This document shows positions 39,955-48,133 of a DNA stretch of 64,000 bases, piece after piece (within the stretch, counting starts at the first letter, position 1; each line of letters begins with the position of its first letter). Below the pieces are notes generated by a model. That model did not search any database and was not told where the DNA came from. It was given only the letters and a program-made list of their open reading frames with translations. The position numbers were made by a program, and so were the translations under genes. The stretch comes from Thalassomonas haliotis (GTDB lineage: Bacteria > Pseudomonadota > Gammaproteobacteria > Enterobacterales > Alteromonadaceae): positions 5,518,001 to 5,582,000 of the forward strand of contig NZ_CP059693.1 of NCBI RefSeq assembly GCF_028657945.1, given 5' to 3'.

Positions 39955-40323
39955 TTAGCGATTGGCTTTAGACAGATCACGCACGGCGGTTACCGTCACC
40001 TCAATTAATACCTTGCCTTCCAGCGCAACCCCGAGGCAAGCCCTCTGCGGCCAATGCTGTGGCTCCGTGCCCAACCACGACTGCCACACGGCATCCATTT
40101 TTGCTTTATCCTGCATATTGGCGATATAAACCTGAGCAGAGACTATGCGGCTTTTATCGGAAGCCAGTTCAAGTAGGTTTTGTTCAATGGTTTCAAGCGT
40201 CAGCCGGGTTTGTTCTTCGATGCCAGCATCCGTATCGGATGAGGTTGCCACAGTCCATACCAGATCTTTATAGGCTGAGGACTTATTTCTGCCGGGATAG
40301 ATCCCAGGTTTTCTTTCGATCAT
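39955..40323 (-). CDS. RidA/YjgF-family protein
   Basis: 122 residues, Rid superfamily, small trimeric proteins that often hydrolyse enamine/imine intermediates made by PLP enzymes. The conserved Arg (PQRACLGVAL) and the C-terminal Glu (LIEVTVTAV) of the deaminase-active group are present. It lies first in the likely two-gene unit with the DapF-like gene. No strong ribosome-binding site is seen before the ATG. Its sequence differs from housekeeping RidA in the N-terminal part, so a specialised role with its neighbour is reasonable. The 285-nt gap upstream (40324-40608) shows no gene and one GGGCCTC/GAGGCCC inverted repeat at 40569-40596. Confidence 0.85.
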   Translation of the reverse strand: MIERKPGIYPGRNKSSAYKDLVWTVATSSDTDAGIEEQTRLTLETIEQNLLELASDKSRIVSAQVYIANMQDKAKMDAVWQSWLGTEPQHWPQRACLGVALEGKVLIEVTVTAVRDLSKANR

Positions 40324-40608
40324 AAGAGGTTATTCGTTTATTAATACGAAGCGGAAAAATATCATATTTACATGAAAGGGCATGATTTTATTTGTATCAA
40401 ACTGCCAATGGCAGACAAAGAATCTCAGAGCCGTAAATATGCCCGGCTCTTGAATTTGTTCTGCTCCCCCCAGCCACAACTCAATATCAGCAGTGCCGGC
40501 GCAATAAACCGGACCCAGAGTAAGTGCCAACTTACAAACTTATAGGATAAAACTTTGAAATTACCCCTGGGCCTCTATACCAGCCAATTGAGGCCCAAGA
40601 TGTTAATG

Positions 40609-41661
40609 CTATTTGGCAAACTTTTTTAATAACCTGGGACTCACAGGCGTACCCTGGCCTAAGTGTTTAGGATGCACACAAACAGGGTTTGGGTATTTGG
40701 CAAAAATAACATTGCCCATACCGTGGATATACTTGTACACCAGTTTGCCATACTTTCCCTGCGGCCCGGAGTTTTGCCGCCCGGAAGCTTCCACTAAGCG
40801 GATTTTCTGGCGCAGGTAATTTAACAGCTCCCGGCTTTCATAATCATGGGCAGGTAAGCCATGGTTGCGCCTTAATGCCCGTAAGGCCGTCAATTTATCG
40901 GCCGCCGTAGTATTCTGCTCGGCAGTCACTAAAGCAATAACAAAATTCGCTTTTGCACCACCGGCAGTTAAAAAGAGGTTTCGATTTTGGTTCCACCAGG
41001 CGATAGCTTGTATTACCCCCACCTCCTGACTGATGGCCTGGTTATCTAATGTGCCCTGAATCGCCAGTTCGGTTTGCACTTCAGACTTACCGGTTACCGT
41101 GTTAAAGCTAAGCTCACCGGTTCTGGCGGTCATACGAACCGAACGATTCGGGCTGATACGCTGGTACAGTTTATAGGCAAAACTGTCGGTCCAGTCGATA
41201 AGATCCAAATTCTCATGATCAAGGCGGTAATTGGAGCTGCGCGCGCCAAAACACATCACCAAGCTAAAGTTATACTGCACTCTGGGAACAAACAGGGTAA
41301 GCAACAAGTTAGCTAGCTGCTGATAACTGACATGTTCATCGGGGCGTCGCCCTAAGGTTGAACGGATCAGGCCATAGTTAACACTGGTCATCGGGCCATG
41401 AATGGAAAGCATGACTTGGCTGGCCCCCTGGCACAGGTTCTTGATTTTAGCCCGGTCGGTACCAAAATCAGGGTAATGGGCTCCCGTGATAAACGCCCGG
41501 TAAAAGTCCACCATGTCAATTTCAGTGACTTGTTCGGTTTTCTTTACATGGTAATTTTTAAATCTGACGGAAGGATTCTTAATCCTTAGCGCGGTAACGG
41601 CTTTATGACCGTCAACACCTAAATCATCAGACATATTCAAAAAGACGATTTTCTTGGGCAT
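40609..41661 (-). CDS. Unrecognised protein with caspase-like His/Cys pattern
   Basis: 350 residues, no signal peptide or membrane helix. I do not recognise a family. Two segments resemble the catalytic signature of clan CD peptidases (caspases, MARTX cysteine protease): a hydrophobic strand ending in His88-Gly (VMLSIHGP) and, 49 residues on, a hydrophobic strand ending in Cys137 (FSLVMCFGARS). The first 50 residues have an alternating strand-helix pattern; the last 100 residues are basic. The flanks hold no other gene on this strand: 243 nt upstream to the IS5 element. A stand-alone peptidase or effector are both possible, and so is something unrelated. Confidence 0.6.
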   Translation of the reverse strand: MPKKIVFLNMSDDLGVDGHKAVTALRIKNPSVRFKNYHVKKTEQVTEIDMVDFYRAFITGAHYPDFGTDRAKIKNLCQGASQVMLSIHGPMTSVNYGLIRSTLGRRPDEHVSYQQLANLLLTLFVPRVQYNFSLVMCFGARSSNYRLDHENLDLIDWTDSFAYKLYQRISPNRSVRMTARTGELSFNTVTGKSEVQTELAIQGTLDNQAISQEVGVIQAIAWWNQNRNLFLTAGGAKANFVIALVTAEQNTTAADKLTALRALRRNHGLPAHDYESRELLNYLRQKIRLVEASGRQNSGPQGKYGKLVYKYIHGMGNVIFAKYPNPVCVHPKHLGQGTPVSPRLLKKFAK

Positions 41662-41904
41662 TAGCTTTCCTGTTCACTCAAGTAAATGATAGCCGTAAAA
41701 CATTATACTTAAAGAGAAAACCTTTACTAGCGAATGTTACCCTGACCTCGCTTTACAAGAAAAAGCAAGACTCGCGCAAAACACCAAAGGAAGAATTTAT
41801 CAATCAATATAGGGCATGATAACCATAGGCACTTCCCTCAAGTCATCCAACTATTACCACTTCCATAACCAATGAAAGAGATTTATCAGAGCACAGCCAA
41901 ACTA

Positions 41905-42784
41905 GGGTGTGTTGATCTTTCGTGTTCACAACTTAGTCAATCCACATTGGTAACCACATCATAGCAAATGCCAGATTAACCATGCTGGCATAGTTCTGCT
42001 CTAATTTATCGTATCTTGTTGCTATTGCTCGAAAATGTTTTATTCTGGCAAAAGCATTTTCAACGAGATGCCGATACTTATATAGGCACCAGTCCATCTC
42101 TTCATTACCTTTTTTGCTATTTTTCCTGCGCGGTATGACTGAGATTGCACCGTTATTTTCGCTGCATTTTCTAACAGCTTCGCTATCATAGCCTTTATCT
42201 GCAACCACATATTCAGATTGTGGCGAATGAGTTATCAAGGAATTTGCATGACTGACGTCATGAATTTGCCCTCCGGACAACTCAAAATATACGGGTAATC
42301 CACAACTATCTACAGCAAGGTGAATTTTAGCAGAATTACCGCCTCGGCTTTTTCCAATGGCTTGGTTATCTTTTGAAGCTGCACCGCTGCTATGTTGATG
42401 AGCACGAACAATAGTCCCATCAAGAAACAACCACTCCACATCGGAGTTTTTAGATAAACACTTGAATAACAAGTCTATAATCCCTTTCTTCAACCATAAG
42501 TTAAAGCGACGAAATACCGTATTCCAATGACCAAAGTCCGAAGGTAAATCACGCCAGGGTAAGCCCGTCCTCATCCGATAAAGAATGCCTTCAAATGTCA
42601 TTCTATGCTCAGGTTTATTGTAAACCCTGCCGCTGTGTCGCATTAATTGGGATAGCTTCTGCCATATGGCATCTGTTAACATAGTTCTTAGCATGGTGAT
42701 TATGTTGTAATTGGTTTTTGGCGAAATGAATTATAACGTTTCACCATGCTGTTCAAAATTCCTTCTCAAAAGATCAACACGCCC
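41905..42784. mobile_element. IS5-family insertion sequence (880 bp)
   Basis: Imperfect terminal inverted repeats of about 17 bp: GGGTGTGTTGATCTTTC at 41905 and GGGCGTGTTGATCTTTT read inward from 42784. TA flanks both ends (41903-41904 and 42785-42786), fitting the short target duplication of IS427-like groups. It contains one complete transposase ORF on the minus strand, so it may be active. Confidence 0.9.
41933..42694 (-). CDS. IS5-family DDE transposase
   Basis: 253-residue single-frame transposase. N-terminal DUF4096-like region (YRMRTGLPWRDLPSDFG), then the DDE catalytic core with LFLDGTIVRAHQ (first Asp), VVADKGYDSEAVR (second Asp) and the C-terminal YKYRHLVENAFARIKHFRAIATRYDK (Glu). 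Full-length with no frameshift. An internal ATG four codons downstream is an alternative start. Confidence 0.93.
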   Translation of the reverse strand: MLRTMLTDAIWQKLSQLMRHSGRVYNKPEHRMTFEGILYRMRTGLPWRDLPSDFGHWNTVFRRFNLWLKKGIIDLLFKCLSKNSDVEWLFLDGTIVRAHQHSSGAASKDNQAIGKSRGGNSAKIHLAVDSCGLPVYFELSGGQIHDVSHANSLITHSPQSEYVVADKGYDSEAVRKCSENNGAISVIPRRKNSKKGNEEMDWCLYKYRHLVENAFARIKHFRAIATRYDKLEQNYASMVNLAFAMMWLPMWID

Positions 42785-43293
42785 TAAACTTTTCTGTCTT
42801 TTTTTTTATTTTTCCCTGTGATAATCTTTTCTATCTCTCCCCTTGCTTCCCTAATATCAGCAAAATGCTCATGCTGATATTTCACGAATTCCCCATAAGC
42901 TTTTCCGGTTATTAAATAAAACGTAAACAGCATCATAAAAATATTAATAAAGTAGAAAATATAATCAGGTTCATCCACAAGAACAAAGGCAGGTAAGCAT
43001 GCGCCAGTCAGGAAGAGAGTGTAATATTGGAGGGTTCTCGCACAGAAAAAAGAGCCTCTGCTAACACGAAAATTAACAACACAAAAAATCACAGAAACAA
43101 TGCTTAACAAAGCAAACATCAATTCAGGCGATACATCAAAATATTGATCAAAAACTATGATGCTTGAAGTAGCCGTACCTATTGTAAGCAGCATAGTCAC
43201 CAATAAAAATCGCCCCATTAGCCTCATCGGCGGTAATAAGCCAACAACCTCATCATCTTTTTTATTTTTTAACGTATTAAATTTATTAGACAT
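42784..43293 (-). CDS. Four-helix membrane protein, possible immunity partner
   Basis: 169 residues with four hydrophobic helices (about 26-48, 55-76, 84-103 and 107-128) and charged cytoplasmic-type ends; the tail is Lys-rich. No recognised family. Its ATG overlaps the stop of the upstream gene by 1 nt (TAATG), a sign of translational coupling. The layout of a helix-rich membrane protein directly after a larger protein with glycine/alanine-rich hydrophobic stretches resembles toxin-immunity pairs, but no known immunity signature was seen. The IS5 element abuts its stop codon; the TA flank leaves the TAG stop unchanged. Confidence 0.6.
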   Translation of the reverse strand: MSNKFNTLKNKKDDEVVGLLPPMRLMGRFLLVTMLLTIGTATSSIIVFDQYFDVSPELMFALLSIVSVIFCVVNFRVSRGSFFCARTLQYYTLFLTGACLPAFVLVDEPDYIFYFINIFMMLFTFYLITGKAYGEFVKYQHEHFADIREARGEIEKIITGKNKKKDRKV

Positions 43294-44207
43294 TATTCAG
43301 CAAGTTCCTCATGTATACCTACAGCAAGAGAATTAACCACTCCCGACAAGGCACTCCCGGAAAAACTCATAGAGGCCCCGACAGCATCCTTCAATTGTAA
43401 CCTGAGCGCATGGCTAATCTGAATGCCGCTATAACGTTTTGGGAAGTGACCACTTATTACTAAACCTTTCAGTAACTTATTAGAAATACCGGGGTGATTT
43501 AAACGCACGATATCCTGAGTAAGCCTTTTCTTTTCCGCCCGGGTTAAGCCTTTTAAAATTGCTTCTGCCGTTTTACCGCTATTTGCCTGCAATAACTTAA
43601 CGGCTTTAAGGGTAGCAGCCCCGGCAGCAATGGCGCCCCCCAGAGAAATAAGGTCCAGTGCAAAACTAGTATGTTGGTACCATTCCTGGGAGTCTAGAAA
43701 GTCATTCTTTTCAGTATCTTTAGCCTCGTTCCATGTCCTGTAAAGACCATTACCACATTGAATAGTACTGGCAGCACTTGCTGCAACAGCCAAATAAGTA
43801 ACCGCCCCACTTGCTCCCCCGGTTAACGGAATTGCTGCCCCACTACCTAAAACAACTACCCAGCCTAAGAAAGCCGCACTGCAACTAAGTGCCGCTCCGG
43901 TAACTTCTCCCACCAACCGGGATTCCCGGGCATCGGCCTGACCACCTTTTAAATGAGCGGCAAATTGTGTCTGGCTGAAATCATTAGGTGGTTCTCTCAA
44001 TACCACTTTAACAGGAGTTACCCGACATATTGGCGTAAACGGTCTTAATTCAACTATGGTAAGATCTTTATCTACATAAAGCACCGCAGCACCATGTAGT
44101 TCTGGAATATCATCTATCTGTTTAAAGAGTTTTTGTTGATCAAGCGAAAACGAGAGCTTATTCAGAAGCTGAGTTTCATTAAAACCCAGGTGCTCGAACG
44201 GTACCAT
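43293..44207 (-). CDS. Candidate membrane-active toxin/effector
   Basis: 304 residues from the ATG at 44205-44207, which follows AAAGGA with a 7-nt spacer; an upstream ATG (44267) lacks a ribosome-binding site. The N-terminal about 90 residues are soluble, followed by a Gly/Ala-rich hydrophobic region (about 100-150: GAALSCSAAFLGWVVVLGSG and VTYLAVAASAAS), a charged linker, and a second hydrophobic stretch (about 183-200: LDLISLGGAIAAGAATLKA). This pattern is reminiscent of pore-forming bacteriocins and secreted effectors. No signal peptide, no PAAR, VgrG or Rhs module. The family is not recognised; toxin status is inferred from the pattern and the coupled membrane-protein gene downstream. 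Confidence 0.55.
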   Translation of the reverse strand: MVPFEHLGFNETQLLNKLSFSLDQQKLFKQIDDIPELHGAAVLYVDKDLTIVELRPFTPICRVTPVKVVLREPPNDFSQTQFAAHLKGGQADARESRLVGEVTGAALSCSAAFLGWVVVLGSGAAIPLTGGASGAVTYLAVAASAASTIQCGNGLYRTWNEAKDTEKNDFLDSQEWYQHTSFALDLISLGGAIAAGAATLKAVKLLQANSGKTAEAILKGLTRAEKKRLTQDIVRLNHPGISNKLLKGLVISGHFPKRYSGIQISHALRLQLKDAVGASMSFSGSALSGVVNSLAVGIHEELAE

Positions 44208-44380
44208 AATCACATCCTTTGTGAGTAAAAAAATCCTGATGCGAACCAGTGTAATAGCTCTGTTCATTTAAGCAAGCCAGCTTTGCGCTTCTCAAGCAAA
44301 CATTAAACAAAACAGTGTGTATTTCTTCTATCAGATATATTGCTCATAAATGCCAAATAACCAAGTCCCAACTGACTAGG

Positions 44381-44422
44381 AATAAAGCTGCGGCCCCTAA
44401 TTTGAGGCACAGCAGCTTTATT
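44381..44422 (-). terminator. Probable terminator downstream of symE-like gene
   Basis: Arms AATAAAGCTGC (44381-44391) and GCAGCTTTATT (44412-44422), an 11-bp perfect stem with a long loop that can fold further. It begins 9 nt after the symE-like stop on the minus strand; the T-tract is interrupted. Confidence 0.6.
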
Positions 44423-44430
44423 GTTAACAA

Positions 44431-44715
44431 CTATCCCTCAGTAAAGCGACTTGAGCAAGCCTGCTTAGGGGTGATAACCATCTTTTCTTGATGAATCTCA
44501 ATACTGATCTTTTGACCGATAGGAAAACCGGCCTGCCTGAGCCATTTTCCCCTGAGGACAATGCAAGGTTCAACATTAACAGGTGCATAGCTAATGCCTA
44601 TGCCGCGGATTTTTGATGGCGACTCGCATACCGTTTCAAGTACGGTAAACTGCCGATAAATAGGATATTTTGCTTTTGCAGAGGCTGGCTCTGACGTATG
44701 ATGATATTCAGCCAT
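44431..44715 (-). CDS. SymE-like type I toxin
   Basis: 94 residues. The C-terminal half (CIVLRGKWLRQAGFPIGQKI, then VMITP-type strand) matches the SymE/AbrB-like fold of E. coli SymE, an SOS-induced protein linked to nucleoid condensation and RNA damage. A good ribosome-binding site (AAAGGAG, 7 nt before ATG) is present. Only 42 nt of native sequence remain between the ATG and an IS insertion at 44757, so any upstream promoter, SOS box and antisense-RNA (SymR-like) region has been displaced by 3 kb. No LexA box was recognised nearby. Length is close to the family's usual about 110. Confidence 0.8.
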   Translation of the reverse strand: MAEYHHTSEPASAKAKYPIYRQFTVLETVCESPSKIRGIGISYAPVNVEPCIVLRGKWLRQAGFPIGQKISIEIHQEKMVITPKQACSSRFTEG

Positions 44716-44748
44716 GACGTACTCCTTTGAAGTTCGTTGTGGTTAGCG

Positions 44749-44757
44749 ACCTCTGGG
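44749..44757. repeat. 9-bp target duplication, left copy
   Basis: ACCTCTGGG immediately before the first IS50-like element. The same 9 bp occur between the two elements (46252-46260) and after the second (47755-47763), the standard length for Tn5-type insertions. Confidence 0.95.
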
Positions 44758-46251
44758 CTGTCTCTTATACACAAATTTTGTTAGTAAAATTGAGGTAAGT
44801 GTGATCTAATCTCTCCTTTTGCGAGCACACTCAATGTTTACGGAAAATCATGAAGCTTGGGCAAAGTTGCTATTTGGAGATGCTGATTTAGGGGATCTTA
44901 GAAGAACAAAGAGACTTGTTAAAATCGCAGGCGATATGGCAGCTAATGTTGGAAGTTCTGTAGTTAAAGCAAGTGCTGATGTTGCCGCTATTGAAGGCGC
45001 ATACCGGCTAATCCGTAATCCTTCCATCAAGGCTGAAGATATCGCTCATGCCGGCTTCCTAAAAACAGATGAAATAGTGGCACAACGCCCATTAGTTCTC
45101 GCCATCCAAGATACCACCGGCTTAAGTTTCAGGCACTCTATTTGTGATGAATTAGGTGAAGTGACTTCTGCAGGTAAAGACTGCAAAAGCAGTAAAGGTC
45201 GTACTTTATTTGCTCATTCAACGTTAATGATAGATGCCCAGTCAGAGAGAATATTAGGACTGGCCAACCAAGATTATGCTTACCGGGAAAAAAAGATGAC
45301 CGGTAAAGCACACGACCTTCAATGCAGGCCACCTCAAGAAAAGAAAAGCTTCAAATGGCAGAAGAACATTGAAGTATTAGCTAACAGAATGGATTCAAAA
45401 GATAATGTCATCGATGTCTGTGACAGGGAAGCGGATATTTATGAGTACCTTGATTTCCAGTTATCAAAGGGTCATCGGTTTCTGGTTAGGGCAACCGAAA
45501 ATCGCACCTTAAATAATCCTGCCGGCAAACTAAAAGATGCCTTATCTGAAATGGTGCCTGAGGATTATTTTACGATTGAAATCAAACAAAAAGGGGCACG
45601 TAAAGCACGTACTGCTAATATAGGGCTTAGTTATAGAAACATCACACTTAAAAGACCGCAGAAAGCAAGAGGCTCTAAAGAAATATCACTAAATATGGTT
45701 GTCTGTCGGGAAGACTGCACGGACGAAGCAACAGAAAATCTCCACTGGATATTATATACATCAGAGCCTGTTAACAGTGCAGAGCAAGCAAGGAAAATAG
45801 TCAGGTACTATGAACTTCGCTGGCGCATAGAAGAATTCCATAAAACATGGAAATCAGATGGTGCACAAGTAGGCAAGTTACGAATGCAAAGCCGCGAAAA
45901 CTTCAAAAGAATAGCCGTTATATTAGCCTTTGTTGCTGTCAGGTTTTTACAATTCCAAGAATTAATAAAAGATAAAGAGGAAGCTCAAAAGGTTCCCTGT
46001 ACAAGCTGTATGAGCCAGCTAACATGGAAACTCTTATGGAAGAAGACGGAGAAAAATAAGAAGCTACCCGTTCAGCCACCATCGTTATATTGGATGTATT
46101 ATGCCATTGCAAGGCTTGGGGGTTGGTATGACAGTAAGCGGACCGGTCGTGTTGGGGTTAAAGCACTATGGTCAGGGTGGATTAATCTGATGGAGCTAGT
46201 TGAGTCTTTAGAATTACTGAAAGAGTTAAATGATTTGTGATCAAGAGACAG
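44758..46251. mobile_element. IS50/Tn5-like insertion sequence, copy 1 (1,494 bp)
   Basis: Left end CTGTCTCTTATACACAAA resembles the Tn5 outside end; right end read inward CTGTCTCTTGATCACAAA resembles the Tn5 inside end. Flanked by 9-bp ACCTCTGGG on both sides. IS4 family, IS50 group. One transposase gene on the plus strand. Confidence 0.95.
44834..46240 (+). CDS. IS4-family (IS50 group) transposase, copy 1
   Basis: 468 residues from the ATG at 44834 (a TTG at 44819 would add five). Close in design to Tn5 transposase (476): WAKLLFGDADLGDLRRTKRL at the N-terminus, the catalytic Asp residues in AIQDTTGLSFRHS and DVCDREADIYEY, and Glu in YELRWRIEEFHKTWK (YREK-type motif). C-terminal ARLGGWYDSKRTGR also matches. 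No inhibitor-length alternative frame is obvious. Identical in translation to copy 2. Confidence 0.95.
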   Translation: MFTENHEAWAKLLFGDADLGDLRRTKRLVKIAGDMAANVGSSVVKASADVAAIEGAYRLIRNPSIKAEDIAHAGFLKTDEIVAQRPLVLAIQDTTGLSFRHSICDELGEVTSAGKDCKSSKGRTLFAHSTLMIDAQSERILGLANQDYAYREKKMTGKAHDLQCRPPQEKKSFKWQKNIEVLANRMDSKDNVIDVCDREADIYEYLDFQLSKGHRFLVRATENRTLNNPAGKLKDALSEMVPEDYFTIEIKQKGARKARTANIGLSYRNITLKRPQKARGSKEISLNMVVCREDCTDEATENLHWILYTSEPVNSAEQARKIVRYYELRWRIEEFHKTWKSDGAQVGKLRMQSRENFKRIAVILAFVAVRFLQFQELIKDKEEAQKVPCTSCMSQLTWKLLWKKTEKNKKLPVQPPSLYWMYYAIARLGGWYDSKRTGRVGVKALWSGWINLMELVESLELLKELNDL

Positions 46252-46260
46252 ACCTCTGGG
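46252..46260. repeat. 9-bp target duplication, middle copy
   Basis: ACCTCTGGG between the two IS50-like elements. It serves as the right flank of copy 1 and the left flank of copy 2. Confidence 0.95.
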
Positions 46261-47754
46261 CTGTCTCTTATACACAAATTTTGTTAGTAAAATTGAGGTA
46301 AGTGTGATCTAATCTCTCCTTTTGCGAGCACACTCAATGTTTACGGAAAATCATGAAGCTTGGGCAAAGTTGCTATTTGGAGATGCTGATTTAGGGGATC
46401 TTAGAAGAACAAAGAGACTTGTTAAAATCGCAGGCGATATGGCAGCTAATGTTGGAAGTTCTGTAGTTAAAGCAAGTGCTGATGTTGCCGCTATTGAAGG
46501 CGCATACCGGCTAATCCGTAATCCTTCCATCAAGGCTGAAGATATCGCTCATGCCGGCTTCCTAAAAACAGATGAAATAGTGGCACAACGCCCATTAGTT
46601 CTCGCCATCCAAGATACCACCGGCTTAAGTTTCAGGCACTCTATTTGTGATGAATTAGGTGAAGTGACTTCTGCAGGTAAAGACTGCAAAAGCAGTAAAG
46701 GTCGTACTTTATTTGCTCATTCAACGTTAATGATAGATGCCCAGTCAGAGAGAATATTAGGACTGGCCAACCAAGATTATGCTTACCGGGAAAAAAAGAT
46801 GACCGGTAAAGCACACGACCTTCAATGCAGGCCACCTCAAGAAAAGAAAAGCTTCAAATGGCAGAAGAACATTGAAGTATTAGCTAACAGAATGGATTCA
46901 AAAGATAATGTCATCGATGTCTGTGACAGGGAAGCGGATATTTATGAGTACCTTGATTTCCAGTTATCAAAGGGTCATCGGTTTCTGGTTAGGGCAACCG
47001 AAAATCGCACCTTAAATAATCCTGCCGGCAAACTAAAAGATGCCTTATCTGAAATGGTGCCTGAGGATTATTTTACGATTGAAATCAAACAAAAAGGGGC
47101 ACGTAAAGCACGTACTGCTAATATAGGGCTTAGTTATAGAAACATCACACTTAAAAGACCGCAGAAAGCAAGAGGCTCTAAAGAAATATCACTAAATATG
47201 GTTGTCTGTCGGGAAGACTGCACGGACGAAGCAACAGAAAATCTCCACTGGATATTATATACATCAGAGCCTGTTAACAGTGCAGAGCAAGCAAGGAAAA
47301 TAGTCAGGTACTATGAACTTCGCTGGCGCATAGAAGAATTCCATAAAACATGGAAATCAGATGGTGCACAAGTAGGCAAGTTACGAATGCAAAGCCGCGA
47401 AAACTTCAAAAGAATAGCCGTTATATTAGCCTTTGTTGCTGTCAGGTTTTTACAATTCCAAGAATTAATAAAAGATAAAGAGGAAGCTCAAAAGGTTCCC
47501 TGTACAAGCTGTATGAGCCAGCTAACATGGAAACTCTTATGGAAGAAGACGGAGAAAAATAAGAAGCTACCCGTTCAGCCACCATCGTTATATTGGATGT
47601 ATTATGCCATTGCAAGGCTTGGGGGTTGGTATGACAGTAAGCGGACCGGTCGTGTTGGGGTTAAAGCACTATGGTCAGGGTGGATTAATCTGATGGAGCT
47701 AGTTGAGTCTTTAGAATTACTGAAAGAGTTAAATGATTTGTGATCAAGAGACAG
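46261..47754. mobile_element. IS50/Tn5-like insertion sequence, copy 2 (1,494 bp)
   Basis: Same length, orientation and, as far as I can read, same sequence as copy 1, offset by exactly 1,503 nt (1,494 plus 9). Ends match those of copy 1. Followed by ACCTCTGGG at 47755-47763. Confidence 0.95.
46337..47743 (+). CDS. IS4-family (IS50 group) transposase, copy 2
   Basis: 468 residues, identical in translation to the copy at 44834-46240, with the same catalytic DDE residues and complete ends. Both copies appear intact, so the tandem unit is potentially mobile as a whole as well as element by element. Confidence 0.95.
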   Translation: MFTENHEAWAKLLFGDADLGDLRRTKRLVKIAGDMAANVGSSVVKASADVAAIEGAYRLIRNPSIKAEDIAHAGFLKTDEIVAQRPLVLAIQDTTGLSFRHSICDELGEVTSAGKDCKSSKGRTLFAHSTLMIDAQSERILGLANQDYAYREKKMTGKAHDLQCRPPQEKKSFKWQKNIEVLANRMDSKDNVIDVCDREADIYEYLDFQLSKGHRFLVRATENRTLNNPAGKLKDALSEMVPEDYFTIEIKQKGARKARTANIGLSYRNITLKRPQKARGSKEISLNMVVCREDCTDEATENLHWILYTSEPVNSAEQARKIVRYYELRWRIEEFHKTWKSDGAQVGKLRMQSRENFKRIAVILAFVAVRFLQFQELIKDKEEAQKVPCTSCMSQLTWKLLWKKTEKNKKLPVQPPSLYWMYYAIARLGGWYDSKRTGRVGVKALWSGWINLMELVESLELLKELNDL

Positions 47755-47763
47755 ACCTCTGGG
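47755..47763. repeat. 9-bp target duplication, right copy
   Basis: ACCTCTGGG immediately after the second IS50-like element; the native sequence resumes with TGTGATCGC. Joining 44757 to 47764 restores the pre-insertion sequence. Confidence 0.95.
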
Positions 47764-47874
47764 TGTGATCGCACTCAGGGGTTGCGCCTTTGGTTGCTGC
47801 CTTTTTATCAGCAGCTAGTCATTAAAAAAGACTGAAATAGGTGCTTTCCTCTTTCGCTGGATAACACTCTTAAT

Positions 47875-47920
47875 AAAGACCTCTTTGTTGGTTAAATCAA
47901 CGAGAAGAGGTCTTTTTTTT
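47875..47920 (+). terminator. Strong plus-strand terminator right of the IS array
   Basis: Arms AAAGACCTCTT (47875-47885) and AAGAGGTCTTT (47905-47915) with an inner GTTG/CAAC stem, then eight T. No plus-strand gene other than the IS transposases lies upstream, so it may have ended a native RNA that ran from the symE-like leader before the IS insertions. Nothing else is evident in 47921-48081. Confidence 0.85.
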
Positions 47921-48081
47921 GAAATGGATTAAGACGGATTTGTAAGTGATGGTTTACTTCACGTCTAACGGAAGTTTTAGGCTAAATAGACAGGGAAAAT
48001 AATGTGAGCTGTTTATATCTATGCTCCAAAAACAAGGCTCGCTCCTGCCAGGCCTTAAGAAATATCTCAAATCTACAGACA

Positions 48082-48113
48082 TAAAAAAACCGGTCAATTG
48101 ACCGGTTTTTTTA
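48082..48113. terminator. Terminator downstream of lpxC
   Basis: Perfect palindrome: seven A, CCGGTCAATTGACCGG, seven T, working on either strand and lying 20 nt after the lpxC stop. It ends the dcw-lpxC transcript. Confidence 0.92.
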
Positions 48114-48133
48114 TGCAAATTCTTGGTGGAATT

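Noticed and set aside
40330-40530. 66-codon minus-strand ORF upstream of ridA
   Set aside because: No ribosome-binding site, no recognisable protein features, and low-complexity translation; most likely chance.
44848-46835. Minus-strand ORFs inside the two IS50-like elements
   Set aside because: Shadows of the transposase gene, repeated identically because the elements are identical.
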